Source: Apostichopus japonicus (Eukaryota > Echinodermata > Holothuroidea > Aspidochirotida > Stichopodidae). Taken from it: a stretch of DNA of 64,000 bases. The first letter of the stretch is position 1, and the number at the start of each line of letters is the position of its first letter. Shown here piece by piece: positions 25,991 to 40,900 of the stretch. The notes beneath the pieces were generated by a model that was given only the letters and a program-made list of their open reading frames with translations, searched no databases and was not told where the DNA came from. The stretch covers positions 15,701,094 through 15,765,093 of the forward strand of contig NC_092563.1 of assembly GCF_037975245.1 (NCBI RefSeq), written 5' to 3'. Both the position numbers and the translations under genes were made by a program.

Positions 25991-28900
25991 CTGTGAAAGA
26001 GAAACAAAGTGTTTCAACAATTTGGCTTGCAGAGAGCTGGGTAAGGAGTAGAGTAGGAGACAGCGACAAATTCCGGATTGTGGATCAATTCTGCTGGAAA
26101 ATGCCATGGGCAATTTCTGCTATTAGAGATTTCAATTTGTTATTACATACAGTAGCACTTGATGAATGCTTTGATGTAGTGGATGTTAAAATGGGGCAAA
26201 CATCGTTGTACTCACTATTGAAGAGAATTTCATTTATCCAGTATAACCTAGCAACATACTGTATAAATTCCTATACCAGTGCAACGATGTGCAGATTTGG
26301 TTCACTGGAACCATACAAGAGACAAACTCCTCTAAGTACCAAATAATTTGATTAATGAACTATTTCCCTGTGCGCATCTTTGAAGCTATCCTTATGTGCT
26401 GTACAAGCCAAGGTGTCACGTTTGTGGGGGACTTTGTGGTCAAATAGCTATTAGGCAGTGGACTTGCAAACTGAGGACTGCAGGTTCGAGTCCTGGCCAG
26501 ATCATTACATTGTGTCATTGTGCAAGGCAATTTATCTCCATTGTCTCTCTTTACCCCTGAGGTGCATAAATTTGGGAACCTACGAGGTAACCTTGTAAAG
26601 ATATAGTGGCCTGCGCTGGTTTGTGGCTGCACCCTATGAGAAGTCCCACAGGTGACACGTTGATATGGCGCACTATAGTGCCTTGGTGTGTGGTTGTGAC
26701 AAGTTACCAATGACTCGGGTTAAATGCATTTTGTAAAGTCGCGTGAGGAAACCTTGCATTGATAAAAGACTGTAAACTTTAACATACATTCAAACACACA
26801 TTCCACCTCCACCAAGGATTTGAAACAGTAAGAGGTTGTGATCTGAAGTTGAGGTGGGGAAGTATGAGTATTAATTTTAAGGGTTACTTTGTCACCAGAG
26901 ATTTCACAAATGGTTTTATCCAGGTACACTTGTTTCCATAATAATGTCCCTTTAATACAATGCCTGATTTGTAAAGAAATCATCATCATCTTTTTCTTGA
27001 TTGCTGATACTATGATCACAGAGAGAGTGTTTTTTTCCTTCTGTTTTTATCCACTTTCGTGCAAGAATTAAACAACGAAGAAAGGAAGAGTCTGTCTTGT
27101 TTAAACTGTTACAAGATGAACTATTTATTCCAAGGATCCCCTTGCCCTGGCTGTGACCCCCCTCCCCCCAAACACACCCCATAAACCAATAGAGGTCAAA
27201 ATGGTTACCTTGCCAACGATGGGTAACGTCACCGAGCCGTATGAATCTGCCCCCCAATGGACTAATCCAGAGAAGAAGTCTGCGACAATAATCCCAAATA
27301 CTGGAAGAAAATGTGAAAATTCTGTAAAATACAAGTTCTGAGACAATGAAACTATTAAAATTGTGCAATTGGTATAAATGTATTTAGTGGCATGAGTGGA
27401 GAGGAGAAAAGTCTACAACTGTACTTAGTGTCACTGTAAAGGAAACAAACTTGATAGATATACTATGTGGACAGTATTCACACATACATTCATGCATAAA
27501 ACAGATAGACAAACACACATCAAAACTACCTATAATGGGATATTTGACCTGTGACATGATCTCTCTCCACATAAGGAGTGTTAGCTCAGTCGAGCCTCAG
27601 TGGTTAACGCCGGTACCTTCCAATCATAAGGTCCCGAGTTTGAGCCACTCCAAGATTAATGTATGTCGTCCAGTTACAGAGTTGTTGATAATTGACAATT
27701 CATAATCAAGGACGTTAAATGTGAATCTAAGACAGACTGACTTCGGTCAGCTTGCGGCTTTGATAAGCCAATGATGGCTTCTTCGCGAGTTCCAGTTTGC
27801 AGGAGGATCTAAAATACATACATATACCAATTACCACACTGTCTACCTGAACGTTCACGAAGCACCTTACCATTCGTCCCTCAAAGACCTGGTCAATTTT
27901 AGATCTGCTTAGATCTCAATCCACTCAAAGAGAAGAAGGATCATAATACATGATTCTCTTCTCCCATCTTAAAGCTAGCTTACCCACAAACTTTGTACCA
28001 TTTCTAGGCTCACTATCTGATTTGCTTTCTCAATCTTCCAGAAACTTTTAAGTAACATCATACCTGTGTGTTTACCTCCGATCAATATATACTCAAGTGT
28101 CAAAGTGCAGTTCAGTACGGGGAGGGATACAGGGATCTCTATGCTGGAAGGTTACAAGTTACACAGGTCTGTATGTGTCTATATGTGGAGTGTTAGCTCA
28201 GTGGTTAACGCCGGTACGTTTCAATCATAAGGTCCCCGGTTTGAGTCACTCCCAGATTAACGTATGTCGTCCAGTTACAGAGTTATTGACAATTGACAAT
28301 TCATAATCATGGACGTTAAATATGAATGTAAGAGACTGACTTCGGTCAGCTTGTGGCTTTGATAAGCCAATGAGGCTTCTTCGCGAGTTCCTGCTTTCAG
28401 GAGGATCTAAAATACATACATATGTAACAAACATGAACTACAGACTGACATTCACATATTGTACAGCAAGCTGTCTTAGATGGGCACAATATATATGCAA
28501 ATGATGCCATAGACACAAAACTGACCAATAAGCAGCCTCCTCTGTGCACACACTTTGAACACTCGAAAGTACATTTCCATCTCACTAATTTCTAATTGGC
28601 AGTTTCAACTTGTTGACAAGTTCTGATATATAATATACAAAATGAAACCAACTTTGTCTTTTCATTTTTTCGGAAAGGTAGCATTTTTTGACATAATTGC
28701 ATAAACAATTCCTACTTTCGTACTTCATCTGCCCACATCCAATTTTCTTTCACTTCTCAAACAGTTTTGTCTTTTGGATACGTTTAGGTTACGTAAAATG
28801 TGTTTGGATGATATTGACGATCAAATGGAATTTTCACTCAGTTGGACTAATTTTTTTTATAGACCATACTTTCATGTCATGCTTTCAAGCACTTGTACTA

Positions 28901-31900
28901 ACAATATGAGTATTACCATGTTTCTAACAGATAAACGTTACAAACTGTTAATACTGTCAGTGGGAGTGCTCTGAAGCATAATTTGAGAGAACATTATATA
29001 GTGGTATTAGCAAATTTATGTTGAGAAAACTGTCAAAACCTGGCTGAATTCTTTAATGAACTCATCAACCATCGATACATAAATTTTCCAGTTTGTGAAA
29101 ATTCCATGAGTGTCTTACTTTTTGATCCCGAATTGTATGTAATACTTGGTAGATTTGTGGAATTTTGCTGAACAAAACTTGTTCCCATGTTGCTGTAATG
29201 GTACTGTAAATGCTGGTAAAGGTATTAATTTAGTGTACTTACATCCAGCTATAAGGGTTGTAATCCAGTTTTCTGTTCTGAAGTGAGTGATTAGCATAGC
29301 GCCAACATAAAACATCAGGTATGACCCAGCTAACACACAAAGATACTCCTGGACTCTTTTATCTGAGAAAGAAAAACAACGTGGGTGTGGGTTACAGTAA
29401 ATATTTATTTATTTTACAAAATATGAAATTTATCTTGTCTGTGTTAGGTCAGGGAGTTGTTATGGAAACAACTCCCTGGTTACGTGCATCCAACAAAGAG
29501 CATGAGACCTTGTTACCACCATGTTCTTCCTACAAATCTTGTGCAAGACCAGGGAAAAGGCACCGGGCACCCTTGTTGAAGTCTTCTGTTTTTTGCTTTA
29601 AAAATATATTACAAAAAAGAGAATACATTATTCTTTATGATCCCATATTTCCCAGTCCTCCTAACAAACCGATCCTGTTCCCCGAGGATGTAGCACCCTA
29701 CTTACAACTGTTTCACTATATACAGTGTGCCTCATGGTACAGTGTGTCGTCTCCAATACAATGTATACCTTTGAACGTATTAAGATCTAAAACATCTCTT
29801 CAGTTGTGTATGCATACATATTTCTTACACTATACAACATGTCCCCATTAGAGCATTTAATCATGTCCCCCAACATTACTTGTCATGGACTCATGATACA
29901 GTGTGACCATTACCATTACTTGTCATGGTACAGTGTGTCGTCTCCAATACAATGTATACCTATGAACGTATTAAGCTCTACAACATCTTGTCAGTTGTGT
30001 ATGCATTTGTATTACTTACACTATACAACATGTCCCCATTAGAGCATTTAATCATGTCCCCCACCATTATTTGTCATGGACTCATGATACAGTGTGACCA
30101 TTACCATTACTTGTCATGGTACAGTGTGTCGTCTCCAATACAATGTATACCTATGAACGTATTAAGCTCTACAACATCTTGTCAGTTGTGTATGCATTTG
30201 TATTACTTACACTATACAACATGTCCCCATTAGAGCATTTAATCATGTCCCCCACCATTATTTGTCCACATATATAACCTACATGGCTCACTGTAGATGT
30301 CTCATAGTACATATATATTTCTCACAGTAAAAAGTGACAATATGCTTAAAATTGTGTCCTACTGTAAATTGTCTGTATAGTTTACAAACCGTCAGCAACT
30401 TTGAAACAAAACAAACCCTGCAAACTCTGAGATGTGGAGAACTAATACTAAACGTTTGCTGAGAAATTGTGGTTATATTCCTCTTTACTAACCAAAGAAG
30501 GTAAAAGAGCCCTTGTTATTTACCCAGTGAAGAGATCTGTGTTGTTATAAGTTTATGCTGTGGGGTGACAGAACTTTGTTGCATTATAAGCACCTTTGAA
30601 CAGATTGGTGTGTTTTTATTTGATTATTCAGCACTATACAGTATCCATGCAAACTACTGTATAAACAAATGAAAATGCTGTGTGCACACTCGTGATGGAA
30701 GATTTATGTACACACACACTATGCCTATATGAATAACTCATGTAATGAAGCGTTTTGTTCATTTCCTGTAGTAATGAAAAGGAAGTAGGAAACATTCACG
30801 CACAAACAATCACATAAATACAGTTTATCAATTTATGTGGCATATATATATTCAGTATGTATATAGGACTTAGAAAGGGTCATGTATTGTAGTGGTGTGT
30901 ATCTTATATCACATCAAGTGATCCTCAAGCAATTTGTATTATTTAGAAGCTAATTAAAGTAACTGTTTTCATTATGGTTTACATGATGTGTTGAAGTATT
31001 CTCTCTGGCTGAAAGTTTCAAAAGTTGAAAGATTATCATCAACCAAAAATGTATCTGGATCTAGCATCTGACAAAGCGCTCTATGAAAAATGGGCTTTTG
31101 CTAACTAAATGCATCATAAATATGAAACTTGAATGTATAAACAAACCCCTTCTGATACAAACAAAATGTATGAACTACAAAAGTGCTACCAAAAAGTGGA
31201 AAAACTAAATTATTTCTTTTTTGATGGATACATCTTGATATGTACTGATATGTGATACTGGCTTTTATATACAGTACAGGCTAAATATTTGTACTGAAGG
31301 AGATCGCTGTATACAATTTGAAGAACTAATGGAAACTCTACAATACAGTATAGTACATTTAGTCTGGTACAGTAGTCTAGTATAGTCTAGTAGTATAGTA
31401 GTCTGGTATAGTAGTGGTATAGTATAGTACTGTAGTATAGTATAGAAAAGTAGTATAGTACAGTAGTGTAGTACAGTACAGTAGTACAGTACAGTGTAGT
31501 AGAGTAGTCTAGTATCTATAGTGTAGTACAGTAGTATAGAATAGTAGTCTTGTAGAGTAGTCTAGTATAGTAGTTTAGTATAGTATAGAAAAATAGTATA
31601 GTACAGTAGTGTAGTACAGTAGTATAATACAGTGTAGTACAGTAGTCTAGTATCTGTACAGTAGTGTAGTACAGTAGTATAGAATAGTAGTCTAGTATAG
31701 TAGTCTAGTAATAGTAGAATAGTATAGAAAAGTAGTATTGAAAAGTAGTATAGTACAGTTGTGTAGTACAGTAGTAAAGTACAGTAGTATAGTATAGTAG
31801 TCTCTGGTACAGTTGTCTAGTATAGTAGTCTAGTACTGTAGTCTAGTATGGTATATAGTCTAGTCTACAGTAGTAGTCCAGTATAGTAGTCTAGTATAGT

Positions 31901-34900
31901 AGTCTAGTGCAGTAGTAAAGTACAGTAGTATAGTATAGTAGTCCTTGGTACAGTTGTCTAGTATAGTAGTCTAGTCTACAGTAGTAGTCTAGTATAGTAG
32001 TCTAGTGCAGTAGTAAAGTACAGTAGTATAGAATAGTAGTCTGGACTGTGAATGAAATTGAACACCTACTTATATGAAGAGGTCATATGTACAATGTTGT
32101 AGATTTATTTAGTCTATCAATTACATACTGTACAGACATGTATTTAATCGCTGCACCTGAATACGCACAGTAGATTTATGATCACAGTCCTGAACGGCTG
32201 GAGAAATTTGTCAACCAAATCAGGAGTTCAGGACGTTATTCACTTCACTATAATTTTTTTAATTACAAACTGATCTATTAATTACTGAACTGTAGCTGCT
32301 ACAGTACAGTACCAGTCAACCGGCAAATAAGTCAGTGTGCAGTGCCGCCAGCATACACACTGTACGTCGGTAATTGAACTTATGTACATCACACCAGGCA
32401 CTGATTAGTGAAATACCATGAAAGGGGCCTCTCCTAGTGGTCTTGGTCATAACGTTCAGTTAATTCAATGGTGTTCTTTATACTTAATACTAAATTCAGC
32501 AAAACTTCTTGCATGGATTTTCTAACACAACTATATAAATCAGACTACTATTGTACTTAACAGTACAGTTAAATTTCTTTATATACAGATATGCCACTTA
32601 CTGAATCACACAGATGAGATCGTTCAATCAAGTACGAAATATATCGTCATTTCATTTCACAATTTTTGAGTCACAGATGTTAGAGCGAGATAATAATCAC
32701 ACCATGTGCTCAAAGGCTAATTACCAGTTCAACTGCATTTTCACAATTAGCTCTGGCAGCTGATACAGTTCCCAGTTAGTTTTTAGGAACATTTATAAAT
32801 TGCCTTCCGTTGATATGGCAAAATATTTTCGGGGGAATTTTTGGGTTGTAGAACGAGGAGGCAGGTTGACCAAAGGTGACCGATCACCATTGGGTGGTCA
32901 GTTCCAAAAGGTGACCGGGATAATCTAGAAGTGGTAGAAGATATCTACAAATGTTGTGAGGAGACAGATAAGAGAGGAAAGCAAACTAAATATTGTATGT
33001 CAAACAGGGCTACAGTAAATACAGTACAGTATATTATACAGTATTGTAGCAAACTAAATATTGTATGTCAAACAGGGCTACAGTAAATACAGTACAGTAT
33101 ATTATACAGTATTGTAGCAAACTAAATATTGTATGTCAAACAGGGCTACAGTAAATACAGTACAGTATATTATACAGTATTGTAGCAAACTAAATATTGT
33201 ATGTCAAACAGGGCTACAGTAAATACAGTACAGTATATTATACAGTATTTTACAAAAGTTGCATCTATGACTCTTTTAATTAGTTGTGGTATGCATGGGC
33301 GGAGAAACAGGGGGGGTTGGGGGGTTTTAATCCCCCACTTTTTGAAGAGGGGGGTTGGCCCACACAATCAACCCCCCCTAGTTTTTGCCAGTAATGTTCT
33401 GTTATAGCCTATGTTATGTGCTCCAAATGGCATAATAAATCAAATTATTAAATTTGAAATTGTTAAAGTCATTTCAACTTTTTACCTGGTAGGCTACATC
33501 AACAATTAACAACCGAAAACCGAGTTAGAATTGACCCACACATTATTTCTAGCCCCTTTCCCCCACCTTGCACATTGGAACTTGTAGCTCATAGCGCTAA
33601 CTTCACCCCACAACAGACATACACAAAATAACGTTTTGTTGCTGTTGAATAGCTTTGGAACTGTATACACTTGCCAACTTCAACGAGGTGAAGGAAGGAA
33701 AAGAAAAAGAAGAAAGAGAGAAAAGGAGAAAAGGATGGAGTAGAAAATACGGCAAGAAAACGGGAAGAGGAAGAGGAACAGTGACAAAATTATTGGAATT
33801 TGTAAAGCAAATAGCAGGTATCACATCATATCAGTGAGCATGAAAATGGCGTTCCACGATAAACAGCCTCCAAGCCATGGGCGCAGATCCTGGTGAGGAC
33901 AGCGGGACGCGTCCCCACCAACTTTTTCAGTAGTGGAGACATGATATACCGTGTCCCCACCAATTTGTCTTATCCAATAGCTGCATTTCAAGTTCCCCTG
34001 TATTGAACTTTGGCGCAGTTTGATCCAGCATTGTTCAAATGACATGCAGCAGTTCTCATTTTATTGTATTTTATCCAGTTGTTAAATATAGGACGGAAAT
34101 CGCATTTGTGGCAGTCTATATTTGTTTTCTGGGAGAGGACCCCAGACCCATCGTATATACAAAAGTCTACTTGGATTATTTGTCCCCTGATTTTCTTTTT
34201 GCAGACGCCCATGTATTTCTCCAAACTAAATTTCTAAGCTATGAGATCTAAAACTTCAGGAGGTTTAGGAGCATCATTAGGTGTGGGAAGTGTTATTTCC
34301 GATCTGGGAGGTATATTTGTCCAAAAAAATCGTACGCTACGCGCAAACCCACGGTCGCGCTCCGCTTAGATAGTGTCATAGAACAGACACGCATCCCCAC
34401 CATTATCCAAGACTGATCTGCGCCCATGCTCAAAACTGTCGATGTGTGTAGTGTTCGGTTTCGGAAATATCTGGTATATTTTTATTTCCTTCAACAAAAT
34501 TTTTTAGTAGCCGTCTGGATTTTCGAAAATTCCCTAACCAACATTCTTCATCATACTTCATCATACTCGTGCAACAATTTGACCCATCTGTTAGGGTTTG
34601 AAGGAGGTTTTTCTATATCGGTTGTCCATAGATGATATTTTGTGCAACATTATGGGTATGTTTTGAAGTGAATTTATTCACGAGAATTGTGAATTTTCTA
34701 ATTCTGAACAGTGGGGCTGACGGATATTGTGGGCCGCAATGAAGAATCACCTACAAAAGCAATGATCCACAGGATATGTGATGAAGTCGAACATGATGTG
34801 TGACTGGTGACAATCTTCAAAAAGGTAATAGATGAGAAAAAAAGTATTTGGAAAAAACTTGGTTCTCAGGCAAAAGTGTACATATGGTTGGTCACTTTCA

Positions 34901-37900
34901 AGCCCGAGAAGTGCCATTTCCGGTGATCTGGGGGTACCAAAACCAGAAATTTGCTTGTGCACTTCGCGCCAACTTATGGTGGCGCTCCACTTAGATAGTA
35001 AGCCAGCAGTTATGACTTTTTATTTCATCAATGGCCTGCAACCCCCCCACTTCTGACAAGAAATCTCCGCCACTGGTGGTATGTACACTCAGTTTACCCT
35101 ATAGATGTTCAGTCTTAACAGTATTGAGACCCAAATCTCCAAATAAAGCTTACTTTAATTACTACCTTTGGGTACAATATGTTGAGCTGTGTAAGACAAA
35201 AAGATCTAATTTAATTAGTCCTGAGCTAGAGCACTTTCTTAACTTCAATACCTGAATAGGTCCTAAATTACTCCAACTGCAATATTGTTTGTAAAGTTAC
35301 AGTAAATACCCTGGGATTGACTTGGACTTTATCATTTGTGGTACAACCAGTTTGCCATTTAGAAATGAAATCTTGAGAGTAGGGACACCCAAAGCTCCAA
35401 AGCTTACAGTGAACTTTGGGTATGTTTGCGATATTTATGATTGATGACCTTAAATAGACCTGTACTACCCCTGCTGCACTGTCCCAACCAGCATACAACA
35501 ATTACACAGTTTATTCCAGTTTCCTTAGTTAAGAAGTCAAGAAACATGGTCTAGATCGGGGGTTCCCTAACTGGGGTGCATGAACCCCCAAAGGGTGCAT
35601 GAGTCCAACCCAGGGGGTTCTGGAGATGTTTCTCAAAGTCATAACTTGAGTACTTTTTGTTGAACTAAAATCTGATATATCATATAATTTTAGTACAGTA
35701 ATGTACAAAAGTCATACCTATGGACAAACTCTTTTCGCGTTCCATACGCATATGTTGCCATAGTAGTACTGTATCGTGCATGTGATAAATAACTGAATTA
35801 TGAAACAGACACAGGCTGCATGACTTTGGAGAAGTTGGTGTATGCATGACAGTACATCGTGAAGATAATGAACTTGATCTTTTACGAAGAAGTTAAGAAC
35901 TGTTATGCGTATTACAGTATAATAATGACTCAGACCGTGTCTCGAAAAGTTGGGGGTTCGTGGACAACTTTGACATCCACAGGGGGTTCACGGAGGGATA
36001 AAGTTAAGGAAACTCTGGTCTAGATGCTTTCCATTCATCTGAAAAGTCTTCTTGCAAAATAACTGATGAAATCAAACTAAATTGTTATGACTCATTGGCC
36101 CCGTATCAATAAAAGTAATAACAAAATGACCATGTAATATCTTGTCTGGATTGACTTTTGAGATTGTGCAAGATTCTCTCAATACTTAGGAATTTTTCTA
36201 TTGTAGGAATTACATATAATTAAATGTTCTCCTTTGACAGGCTCAATGCTTGCTCTACATTCTTACAGCTAAAGTGTAACCCTGTATTTCCTTTCGCTTC
36301 TGTGCACTTATAAAGTCTTTCATTCAAAAAGAAAAGTCTGTAAATTATTCTGCATCACTTGGCCACATAAATGAGGATGTCAGAGATTATTTCCCATTGC
36401 CAGGAACAGTTTGTATTTATAATGTGTGGGTGGGTGTGCATACATGTGAAATAATTTTGAATTTGTTAGCATGTATCAATAATATTGATTCAATATCATA
36501 CATGTACTGTACACTACAGTTCATGACCAGACAGCTCCTGTATAAGGTAACCTTATGCTGCATACATGCATACATGTACACTAATATTGTACCACATTGT
36601 CACTAGTTTCTCAGATACAAACCAAAAATAAACCTCTAGAGGTTAAATATTTGATTAAAAGATTTCCACACTGTAATTCAAATGTTAGTCCATCAGCCTA
36701 CCAACTAAAGCTGTACACAGTCTAGACTGATTCCCTCATGCTAGACTGATTCCCTTGTGATGAAGGCACCAGTCTTGATGCATACTTTAAAATGCAGCTA
36801 TGTACAGATGTATACAATGAGACTAAACATGGAGAGTACACATACCGCAGTACTAAGAAGCTTACAGGAAAGAGTCATCTCCTGTTACTGTAGCAGTGCA
36901 GACTTGATTACACTACCAGCACATCCGCATGACCAGTAGTCTATTGACCCACTGGGTATTACATACCTCATAGTGTTCATACCAGGTAATAATTTATCCA
37001 GGATCACATCTCAAAATACTATCAAAAAAGTGGTCAAGTTTGCTAAAGTGTAAAGATGTAGTTATAGCAGGTATTTTACAAAGGTAAGCATTGTACTCAA
37101 TTACAGAAAAAGAATTCAAAGCCTTCAAAAATGCTACACAAAATTTGAACACTAAATTATATATTCCCTGTATACCGTAATACACACAGCCATTCACTAT
37201 ATAAACACTAAATTATATATTCCCTGTATACAGTAGTACACACAGCCATTCACTACACACACAACAAGAGACACCATACACTTTGAGATGGTCGTTTGTC
37301 TGTTAGTGTAAAAGTTTTCTCGTGGAACCATGGACACAATGTTTAATAGTCATAGGAAGTTATCAAATTTGTATCTATCACATTATTGTATCTATCACAT
37401 TGTTAACAACTCATTAATAGCAATTAAGCAAACCTAAGCAACAGCTCTTTAACAAATTTTACAAGACACTTAAACGAAGTGACTCTTGGAAGTTATAGTC
37501 ATACCACCATTAGAGGTAATTTCCCCACAAAGTTCTACGATTCCAACTACAACAGAAAATTACTTGGTTCTACTTATCACAGATCAAAGTCAATCTGAAA
37601 TTTACTTTTTTTGAGTTAGAAATGATTCTGAACAGGCAAAGTAAAACCAAAAAACAACAAGAACAACTGTCTTTGCGAAAGAACATGTGTCATTTTTAAT
37701 GCGCGGTGAAGGTCAAATTTAGTCAGTTGTTACCGCAACCCATTTGAAGTTATTTCGAATTTTCGATCACGAACAAGCCAGTTTGGTGTTTGGTCCTTTA
37801 ACGTAGACCAAAGCCAGACTAAATTTATAATCAGTACTCTAGCTAGCATGCGCCTGCAATATAAACACAGAAATTATGACTAAAACCATCACAGATTAAC

Positions 37901-40900
37901 CGGACAACCAAGCTCATTAAGGTTATCAATCATAACTCACGCCTATGTTTTGTTTTCCTTTACAATTTACGTCTAATTTTATACTCCACAATTGGATGCA
38001 TCCATATTGTGAGTGTACCATACAGTAGGTATAGTATTGCTATTTTATAAACTTCACATCCGCTTTAGACAAACTAGTAACCCTATCCAATCCAAGGTCA
38101 AATCAATAGACTGAAAAATAAAGAAAAAACAAAACATTATTTGTCAGTGTGCAACTATGAAAATCACACCTGTTTGCTTCAAGTTCACTTTTGGTTGAAT
38201 ATCAGATAACATCAACTGTCAATATCTCAATAACGGTACATAGGAATTGAATGCAAATTTCATCAGAATGCCTAGATTATGTTCAACTTTAACATATCAA
38301 AACAAAATTTTGACCTGGACTATTCTTTCAGGTAATATCGCACTGGACAATGACATTCACAAACAAAATTACATGGTACTTGAGAATACTTGCAACACAG
38401 AGAATACACCACAATACAGTACACATATGACTTTGCTTAATACAGTGAATATTCTAATTAGATGCAGAATAAGTGCTCACTACTGAATAGTACCTGAATA
38501 CTATGTACATACTGCATATATATACTGTATGTAGTAGGTACAGTGCCAATAACTAAAATACCCAGCATATGTTACAATGTGAGAATACAGTTTTTTGATG
38601 ATAATATACTTCCAAACTTGCAGCTTGATGATTAGTTTCAAAACTCAAAAACATGAAGAGCTGTTTTTCAATTGTGCTGCACACACATACATAAATGACA
38701 TATTAGATAATACTAATAAGTGCTATACAGCTGTATTGCTAGAGAGCTAAATTTACAACACAACAGGTATGATATAGCATTGAGCCACAGTACACAGTCT
38801 CAAGTGCATTAACAAACATCTTTGTTTGTTCTTGGAGCAGTTCCATTGATATCAACATCAGTTGACAAGGTGACTTTCTGTACTCACTTTAAAGCAACAC
38901 AGTCACACCCACGGATATGAAGATGCGTACTGTATGCTAATTAACATTTGAAACATGTATATAGCAATGTTCAAAATTGGTTTCAAAGTTCTTCCTCAAC
39001 AATTGTTATATGGTAAGATTTGTCTTCAAACATGATACAGTAGACATGATTTCCCTCCTATCTGTATTAAAAGTGAGCCTTCAAAACCTGTCAGACCTCA
39101 TGACTGGGGTGAAGCCCCACCTTGGCAAACTCTTGGTCGCATTAAAAGGCATACTGTAGCTGGTGGTTTTTCGACATCCTCTAATCCGTTCAAATTTATG
39201 TTGTAACATTGAATATTTACACTTGTACCTTTCCATTGATGTATGGCACATTGTATTAGTGTCTTTTGGGACTCAGTTAAACTTGATCAAACCTAGCACT
39301 TTTGGACAAGGACTTTGCTCTTTTCGCAAAAGTTCCTAAGCGCACACGTGACTGCAGGTCACCCTGTGATGTGCGGAGTCAGTTGAGGAAAACTTTTCAT
39401 CAAGCTATTCACTTCAGCGCTAACACTACACCCATGGGACACTCTGTCATACTGTTGAAATAAAAAACTTATGAAAACCGGAATTGAAGTTTCTTTATGT
39501 TTCCCAGCCATCAAACCGACGAAAAACGTTGCAGGTTTTGGATTAATTTGTAAGTAGCACCGAAAAGACTTTCTCTTGTCTGCAGACGAATATACATGTT
39601 CAGCGCACTTTGACCAAACACGTTTAGGCAGTATTGTGTAAGCAGAGGCCCTCTAAAAAAAAGTCTCCCTAATTTTGATATACATGCCTAAACTCATTAG
39701 GCAGAATTGCTCCGTTATTCTAATGTGCATATATATATACTCAATTGTTTATCTACAGCCGTGATTTACCCCATAGGTGCAAGAAGAAGATCATATTACA
39801 AAAGAGTACATTTGTATTAAGGCCCCATGTGACAAATTCTCTTTAGCAAAACCAATGACATGACACTATGCACGTAGCTAACTTAGTGATGCACACTAAC
39901 ACGTACAGAAGAAATGTATTGTAGGCATGTATATATTGTACTGAGACGGTAAAATTTTTCACATTTTTTAACTTTTGAAACTCGTATATGGAATACGGAA
40001 TCTATCAGGCGCTTCTCTTTACTGTGGTGTTACCTTTGCTTGTGTATCTGCTTTAGTGGAGTTGTGACTTTCTGAAAGCCTTACATTATGGCAGCGAGAC
40101 TGAGACATACCCAAAGCTTTATATTTTGTGGATTCGATTAATATTGCATCCATTGACTGGAATATAACTGCAAACACTTTTAATTGCAACAACAAATGAA
40201 GAATTACTCGAGATGTCGACATATTTCTCGATGTAGGCATTTCAATTGCGGCAAGACTTCGATATCGTATGGCACAGTATGTAAACTGGCCAATAATAGC
40301 AGCGAAACTTATGTAATATGACCAAATGTTGAGGCAGTGTTTTAACCATAGTTTACTTAAATAAATAAATAAAATGAGTTAACAATTTTAATGTTCAATC
40401 ATTTCTTTCTCTTGTAGCTGCATGTTTGTTGGAAGAGTGAAGTCAATAAAACATTCACTTTCTTACGAGAAGTACGTGGAAAGTCCATTGTAATAGTTTT
40501 GCGTTTGCGGTACACTCTGCAGAATGACGTCACACGGTGACCTGTATGTTCATGAGCTTTTACGCATCACGTTTCTGGTCAGTGAGAATCTGATTACTTT
40601 GACATCAAATTTCTCTAATAACTGTCTCTTTCGACTACATGGGAACCACAACATTGTTTGTGTACTAAAGTACTTTGTATGAGCCAGAAAAAAGTTTTTT
40701 TTTTCCGCCTCCAGATATGCATTTTAAAGGTAATGATCGATCTCTTTGATATTGCTCTGTGGCTTAATTTTCATTCCACTATGTGATTTTATCCATGGTT
40801 TGATCAGATTTTGGCTACAGTTTAAATAAATTGTGCTGTGCTCTGAAAAAGTTAACTTTCCGTTGCTTGCAAGTGAAGTTTTCTGCTTGTCGCTACAAAA

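Noticed and set aside
26418-26505. Possible genuine tRNA gene
   Set aside because: A- and B-box-like words are present but no complete cloverleaf with acceptor stem is evident, and a SINE-like body follows directly.
28774-28974. 66-codon ORF in PEDS1 intron 2
   Set aside because: Protein-like at first sight, but no homology recognised and it lies between validated minus-strand exons without splice signals.
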